NCBI GenBank assembly: GCA_024278415.1
Contig: JAJRTI010000450.1
Span: 1-9,353 of the forward strand
DNA from: Planctomycetota bacterium
Lineage (GTDB): Bacteria; Planctomycetota; Brocadiia; JAJRTI01
Direction of reading: 5' to 3'
DNA: 9,353 bases
Shown: positions 6,333 through 9,353 of the stretch, in pieces
How the letters are laid out: each line of letters opens with the position of its first letter
Position numbering within the stretch: the first letter of the stretch is position 1
The notes under the pieces: model-generated
The model's input: only the letters and a program-made list of their open reading frames with translations
Told to the model about the DNA's origin: nothing
Databases searched by the model: none
Position numbers and translations under genes: made by a program

Positions 6333-6358
6333 GGTGCTGGACGTGGACGTCCAGCACC
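6333..6358. repeat. Palindromic hairpin C, inverted relative of hairpin A
   Basis: The arms 6333-6344 and 6347-6358 pair in all 12 positions. Read on the minus strand it starts GGT, carries the same 13-base core GGACGTCCACGTC, and ends ACC, as the hairpin at 6238-6263 does. The bases between differ but keep pairing. Confidence 0.85.
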
Positions 6359-6415
6359 AGACACCCTCGACTGCCGCGCGCGGCCGCGGGCGTGCGCGTG
6401 CCGGGCAGGCTTTGC

Positions 6416-6421
6416 TATAAT
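6416..6421 (+). promoter_or_regulatory. Consensus -10 box (TATAAT) for the GT2 operon
   Basis: A perfect TATAAT ends 9 bp before the ATG at 6431. Transcription starting 6-8 bp past it would give a message with almost no leader, which agrees with the absence of a Shine-Dalgarno before this ATG. No -35 is recognisable 17 bp upstream (TGCGCG). Confidence 0.5.
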
Positions 6422-6430
6422 CCCCACGCC

Positions 6431-7144
6431 ATGAAGACACTGGTCATGCTGCCCACGTACAACGAGCGCGAGAATCTGCCGATTGTCGTGGACAGGATTC
6501 TATCGCTCGGTCTCGGCTTGCACGTGCTCGTGGTGGACGACGACTCCCCGGACGGCACGTGGCGACTGGCCGAGGCGATCGCCCGTGAGCACCCGGAGGT
6601 CCACGTGCTGCGCCGCACGACCCTGCGCGGCCGCGGCTATGCTGGCGTGGCCGGGTTCAAGTGGGGCGTGGAGCGCGGGTACGACGTGCTCATCGAGATG
6701 GACGCGGACCTCTCGCACGACCCCCAGCACATCCCCGACATGCTCGCCGCGATCGAAGGCCACGACGTGGTCATTGGCTCGCGGCACGTCGAGGGCGGCG
6801 GCGAAGCCGGCCGCGGCTTGGCGCGGCGCTTCATCACGCGATTCGCCCGGCGCTACATGCAGACCGTGCTTGGCGTGCACCACGTGCAGTACTGCACGTC
6901 GGGCTACCGGGCATTCCGGCGTGAGGCGCTGGAAGCGATCGACCTGGACACGCTCGAATCGCCCGGCCCGTCGATTGTGACAGAGATTCTTTTCCGTTGC
7001 CGGAACATGCGCATCCAGGAAGTGCCCATCCAATTCGTCGACCGCCTCCATGGCGAATCGAAGTTCGGGTTCCGAGCGATTCGCGACAGCTTCTGGGTGC
7101 CGGTGAAGGTGCGCCTGCGCGCGGCGCGTGGGGGACACGGCTGA
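6431..7144 (+). CDS. Polyprenol monophosphomannose synthase-like GT2 glycosyltransferase
   Basis: This 237-residue protein is a GT-A fold, family 2 enzyme of the Dpm1 type, which moves mannose or another hexose from a nucleotide sugar to a polyprenyl phosphate at the inner membrane face. Motifs in order: MLPTYNERENLP at 6-17, VVDDDSPDGTW at 34-44, the metal-binding DAD at 91-93, GSRHVEGG at 116-123, and TSGYRAFRREAL at 156-167. No C-terminal membrane segments are present, so it is the short catalytic form. The Asp usually preceding TSG in this family (DxTSG) is Tyr154 here. The ATG at 6431 begins directly at the first strand and follows a TATAAT by 9 bp. The stop precedes the next gene by at most 27 bp, so the two are probably co-transcribed and the lipid-linked sugar may serve that membrane protein. 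Exact sugar and lipid are unknown. Confidence 0.9.
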   Translation: MKTLVMLPTYNERENLPIVVDRILSLGLGLHVLVVDDDSPDGTWRLAEAIAREHPEVHVLRRTTLRGRGYAGVAGFKWGVERGYDVLIEMDADLSHDPQHIPDMLAAIEGHDVVIGSRHVEGGGEAGRGLARRFITRFARRYMQTVLGVHHVQYCTSGYRAFRREALEAIDLDTLESPGPSIVTEILFRCRNMRIQEVPIQFVDRLHGESKFGFRAIRDSFWVPVKVRLRAARGGHG

Positions 7145-7171
7145 TGGTTGCCGAACCCGGTTTACGCATTC

Positions 7172-9199
7172 ATGACGCACCAGCCAGACATCCACATGCC
7201 TGATCGCCGCGAGGCCCCCTGGCTCGCAAGGGCGACGGTGGCCGCGGTCGCGGGCGTGGTTTTCCTCGCCTGCTGCTTCGACGTGCAGAACTACGACGTC
7301 TGGTGGCACCTCAAGACCGGCGAATTGACGGCCCAGCGCGGGTGGCCGTTCCGCGTGGACCCGTATTCGTTCGCGTCGGGCGGCGCGCGGTGGGTCAATT
7401 CGGGCTGGCTCGCGCAGGTGGGCATGCACCTGCTGTTCAAGGCATGGAGCTTTCCAGGGCTCATCCTGGCCAAGGCCTTGATCATCGCGATGTGCGTGCC
7501 GGTTCTGTACGCCGCGTGCCGCGGCAAGCGCGCGAGCTTGGCCGTGTTTGCGGCGGTTGTGTTGTGGGCGTTCATGGCCGCGCGGTTCCGGTTCCGCGTG
7601 CGGCCGGTGGTGCTTTCTGGGCTGCTGTGCTCGGTGTTCGTGTGGCTGCTCGACGCGCACGAGCGCACCGGGACGCGCCGCGTGTGGCTCCTCGTGCCGC
7701 TGATGCTGCTGTGGGCGAACGTGCACCCCGGCTTCCCGGCCGGCTTCATCCTCATGGTGCTCTACTTCCTGTCCGCGGCGTGGCGTGCGCGGCACTTGCG
7801 CGCGTTCATCGAGCCCACGCCCGTGCGGAGGCTCATGTGGGTCGGCCTGGCCGCGGCCGCGGCCGCGCTCCTGAATCCGTGGCACATCTACCCCTTCCTC
7901 TATCCCGTGCGCCTCACCCTGGCCAAGGAGTTCATGAAGAACATCTCGGAGTGGGGAGCGCCGGCCTTCAACTCTTTCTACGCGCCGTTCTGGCTTTACA
8001 TGCTTGCCGGGCTAGTCTGCGTGGGCTTCACATGGCGCAAGCTGGTGCTGTCGGACGCACTCGCGCTCCTTGTGTTTTGCTCCATGGCGATGACTGCGTC
8101 CCGGCACATCTTCTTCTTCGCGTTCGTCAGCGTGCCCATCTTCGCCAAGCACGCCACGCTGCTGTGGCAGGCCGTGGCCGGGCGCCTGCCAGTGCTGGCC
8201 GGTCGAGGGGCCAGGGCGCTGGCCGCGGCCGCGCCATTTGTCCTGGTGGCCGCGGTCGCGGCGAAGGTCGTGGCGTTCGAGCGCGTGTTCCCGCTGGGCT
8301 TGGGCCTGCGCAAAGGCTTCACGCCCAAGGCCGCGGTGGACTTCATCGAAGCCCACCGCTTGCCGAATAACATCTGCAACGCGTACCAGTGGGGCGGGTA
8401 CCTGTCGTGGCGCTGCTACCCCCGGCGGCAGATCTACATCGACGGCCGCTGCCTCGTGTACGGCAAGGAGAAGTTCGCGGAGTGGCAAGCCGCGGTGAAG
8501 GGCGAGGAGGGCTGGGACAAGACCTTCGCACGCCTGCACGTGAACACCATGCTCTTCACGCACGACCTGCCGCTGGCGATCGTGCGCAGCCCCGAGTGGC
8601 GGGTGGTGTACTGGGACGACGTCGCGGTCGTACTCGTGCGCGCGGCTGCCGCGCCGAGAGTGGTCGAACGCTTTGCCGCAGAGGCCGAGTTGACGCTGCC
8701 GTTCCTGTTTCGGTCGAACTGGGCTGCGGCGAACACCCGCGCCCTCATGATCGCCGCGTTGAAGCGCAAGATGGCCGGCCAGCCCGGCTGCATCACTGCG
8801 CGCGTGCTGCTGGGCAGGAGCTTGGGCCTGCAAGGCAGATTCGCGGACGCGATTGAAGTGCTCGAAGCCGCGCGCAAGCTGGAGCCCGCCAACACCCTGC
8901 TGCTGACCGACCTGGCCCACTGGCTCAGCAAGGCCGGGCGCCACGAGAAGGCCATCGCCGTCTACCGCGAGGTGGTGCGGCTGAGCCCGCGGCACGCGGT
9001 CGCGTACTACGGCATCGGCGTCGCACACGCCGCGCTCGGGCAGTGGCGCGAGGCCGAGCGCGCGTGGCGCAAGGCCGTGCGGCTGCGCCCCGACTTCGCG
9101 GCCGCGCGCCTGGGCCTCATCGATGCCGTGGAGAAGCAAGGCAAGTCCCGCGAAGCTGCGGAACTTCGCCGCGGGCTGCAAGCGTCTAAGGGAAAGTAA
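7172..9199 (+). CDS. Multi-spanning GT-C-like membrane protein with C-terminal TPRs
   Basis: This protein of about 675 residues starts with roughly ten membrane segments between residues 20 and 370. The first extracytoplasmic loop carries NYDVWWHLKTGEL (40-52) and a conserved-looking DPYSF and W..SGWL stretch, arranged like the acidic loop of GT-C glycosyltransferases. A soluble region (about 385-510) follows, with NAYQWGGYLSW and IYIDGRCLVYG, then three or four TPR helices (about 535-670; for example AIAVYREVVRLSPRHAVAY). I know similar architecture from uncharacterised proteins of planctomycete- and myxobacteria-like genomes. It would sit in the inner membrane. Its tight spacing after a Dpm1-like gene suggests use of a polyprenyl-linked sugar; that is inference. 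The start is uncertain: TTG 7148, ATG 7172 or ATG 7196. A GGGGGA at 7130-7135 suits the TTG best, though 12 nt away. Confidence 0.8.
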   Translation: MTHQPDIHMPDRREAPWLARATVAAVAGVVFLACCFDVQNYDVWWHLKTGELTAQRGWPFRVDPYSFASGGARWVNSGWLAQVGMHLLFKAWSFPGLILAKALIIAMCVPVLYAACRGKRASLAVFAAVVLWAFMAARFRFRVRPVVLSGLLCSVFVWLLDAHERTGTRRVWLLVPLMLLWANVHPGFPAGFILMVLYFLSAAWRARHLRAFIEPTPVRRLMWVGLAAAAAALLNPWHIYPFLYPVRLTLAKEFMKNISEWGAPAFNSFYAPFWLYMLAGLVCVGFTWRKLVLSDALALLVFCSMAMTASRHIFFFAFVSVPIFAKHATLLWQAVAGRLPVLAGRGARALAAAAPFVLVAAVAAKVVAFERVFPLGLGLRKGFTPKAAVDFIEAHRLPNNICNAYQWGGYLSWRCYPRRQIYIDGRCLVYGKEKFAEWQAAVKGEEGWDKTFARLHVNTMLFTHDLPLAIVRSPEWRVVYWDDVAVVLVRAAAAPRVVERFAAEAELTLPFLFRSNWAAANTRALMIAALKRKMAGQPGCITARVLLGRSLGLQGRFADAIEVLEAARKLEPANTLLLTDLAHWLSKAGRHEKAIAVYREVVRLSPRHAVAYYGIGVAHAALGQWREAERAWRKAVRLRPDFAAARLGLIDAVEKQGKSREAAELRRGLQASKGK

Positions 9200-9336
9200 A
9201 ACGTGAAGGCGTAAAACGTAAAACGTAATGCGTAAAACGTAAAACGTAATGCGTAAAGCGTAAAACGTAAAACGTAAAGTCGCCGCATTGCGCCTCCTTC
9301 ACGCTTTACGCATTACGTTTTACGTTTTACGTTTTA
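9196..9336. repeat. Heptamer array (GTAAAAC family) in a long inverted repeat
   Basis: Twelve units run from 9196 to 9280, mostly GTAAAAC with GTAATGC, GTAAAGC, GTAAAGT and one 8-base unit GTGAAGGC that shifts the phase. After a short non-repeat spacer, units of the same family run on the opposite strand from 9296 to 9336 in matching order. Arms 9231-9261 and 9301-9331 are perfect 31-bp inverted repeats. The first unit begins in the last sense codon of the membrane protein gene. Confidence 0.93.
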
Positions 9337-9341
9337 TTTTT
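9231..9341 (+). terminator. Probable terminator built from inverted heptamers
   Basis: The 31-bp perfect stem (9231-9261 with 9301-9331, 39-nt loop) is followed at once by TTTTATTTTT (9332-9341), the form of an intrinsic terminator for the gene ending at 9199. The stem is longer and more AT-rich than usual, so efficiency is uncertain. Confidence 0.5.
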
Positions 9342-9353
9342 CTGTGAAATGCA

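Noticed and set aside
6238..6358. Insertion sequence or MITE with target duplication
   Set aside because: The ends are inverted repeats, but I see no direct duplication flanking them and no transposase, so mobility is only a hypothesis.
6500..7885. 461-codon minus-strand open frame across the GT2 and membrane protein genes
   Set aside because: It spans two genes that have strong motifs on the plus strand; composition is Arg/His/Glu-rich as expected for an antisense shadow.
3496..9199. tRNA, rRNA or known riboswitch
   Set aside because: No cloverleaf, rRNA-like stretch or familiar aptamer motif was recognised by eye in the intergenic regions.

Overview
The window is GC-rich bacterial chromosome with six confidently recognised protein genes, no RNA genes, no transposase and no CRISPR array. 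Two Gfo/Idh/MocA oxidoreductases in tandem, a stand-alone bacterial Dpm1-like glycosyltransferase, a PFK with a mixed active-site signature, and abundant short tandem repeats between genes suggest an uncultivated PVC-type bacterium (Planctomycetota, Verrucomicrobiota, Lentisphaerota or a relative). This placement is inference from gene content and style; no marker gene is present.

Layout, left to right. (1) 1-301: no gene; an array of 24 heptamers, inverted at its ends. (2) 302-2418, minus strand: a two-gene operon of Gfo/Idh/MocA oxidoreductases overlapping by ATGA. (3) 2419-2715: divergent intergenic region with a promoter-like site and a 9-bp GATC tandem repeat. (4) 2716-3306, plus strand: a 2H phosphoesterase (2'-5' RNA ligase family). 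(5) 3307-3490: convergent intergenic region with two inverted repeats. (6) 3491-4945, minus strand: an exported SH3b-M48 zinc metalloprotease. (7) 5057-6154, minus strand: 6-phosphofructokinase. (8) 6155-6430: divergent intergenic region with three stem-loops, G-tracts and a TATAAT box. (9) 6431-9199, plus strand: polyprenol-phosphate-mannose-synthase-like GT2 followed closely by a multi-spanning membrane protein with a periplasmic domain and C-terminal TPRs. (10) 9196-9341: a heptamer array folded into a long inverted repeat with a T-rich tail.

Functionally the clearest link is the last pair. The GT2 enzyme would charge a polyprenyl phosphate with a sugar at the inner membrane face, and the downstream GT-C-like membrane protein could use or move that donor. 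The two oxidoreductases probably act together in sugar or polyol oxidation. PFK is glycolytic; the protease probably acts on envelope proteins.

The genes are ordinary. The unusual part is the DNA between them: every sizeable intergenic region carries a different class of short repeat or hairpin. Two of these (period-7 arrays with inverted arms just past stop codons) and one pair of hairpins with compensatory changes are the best candidates for something undescribed. I saw no defence, mobile or biosynthetic system.
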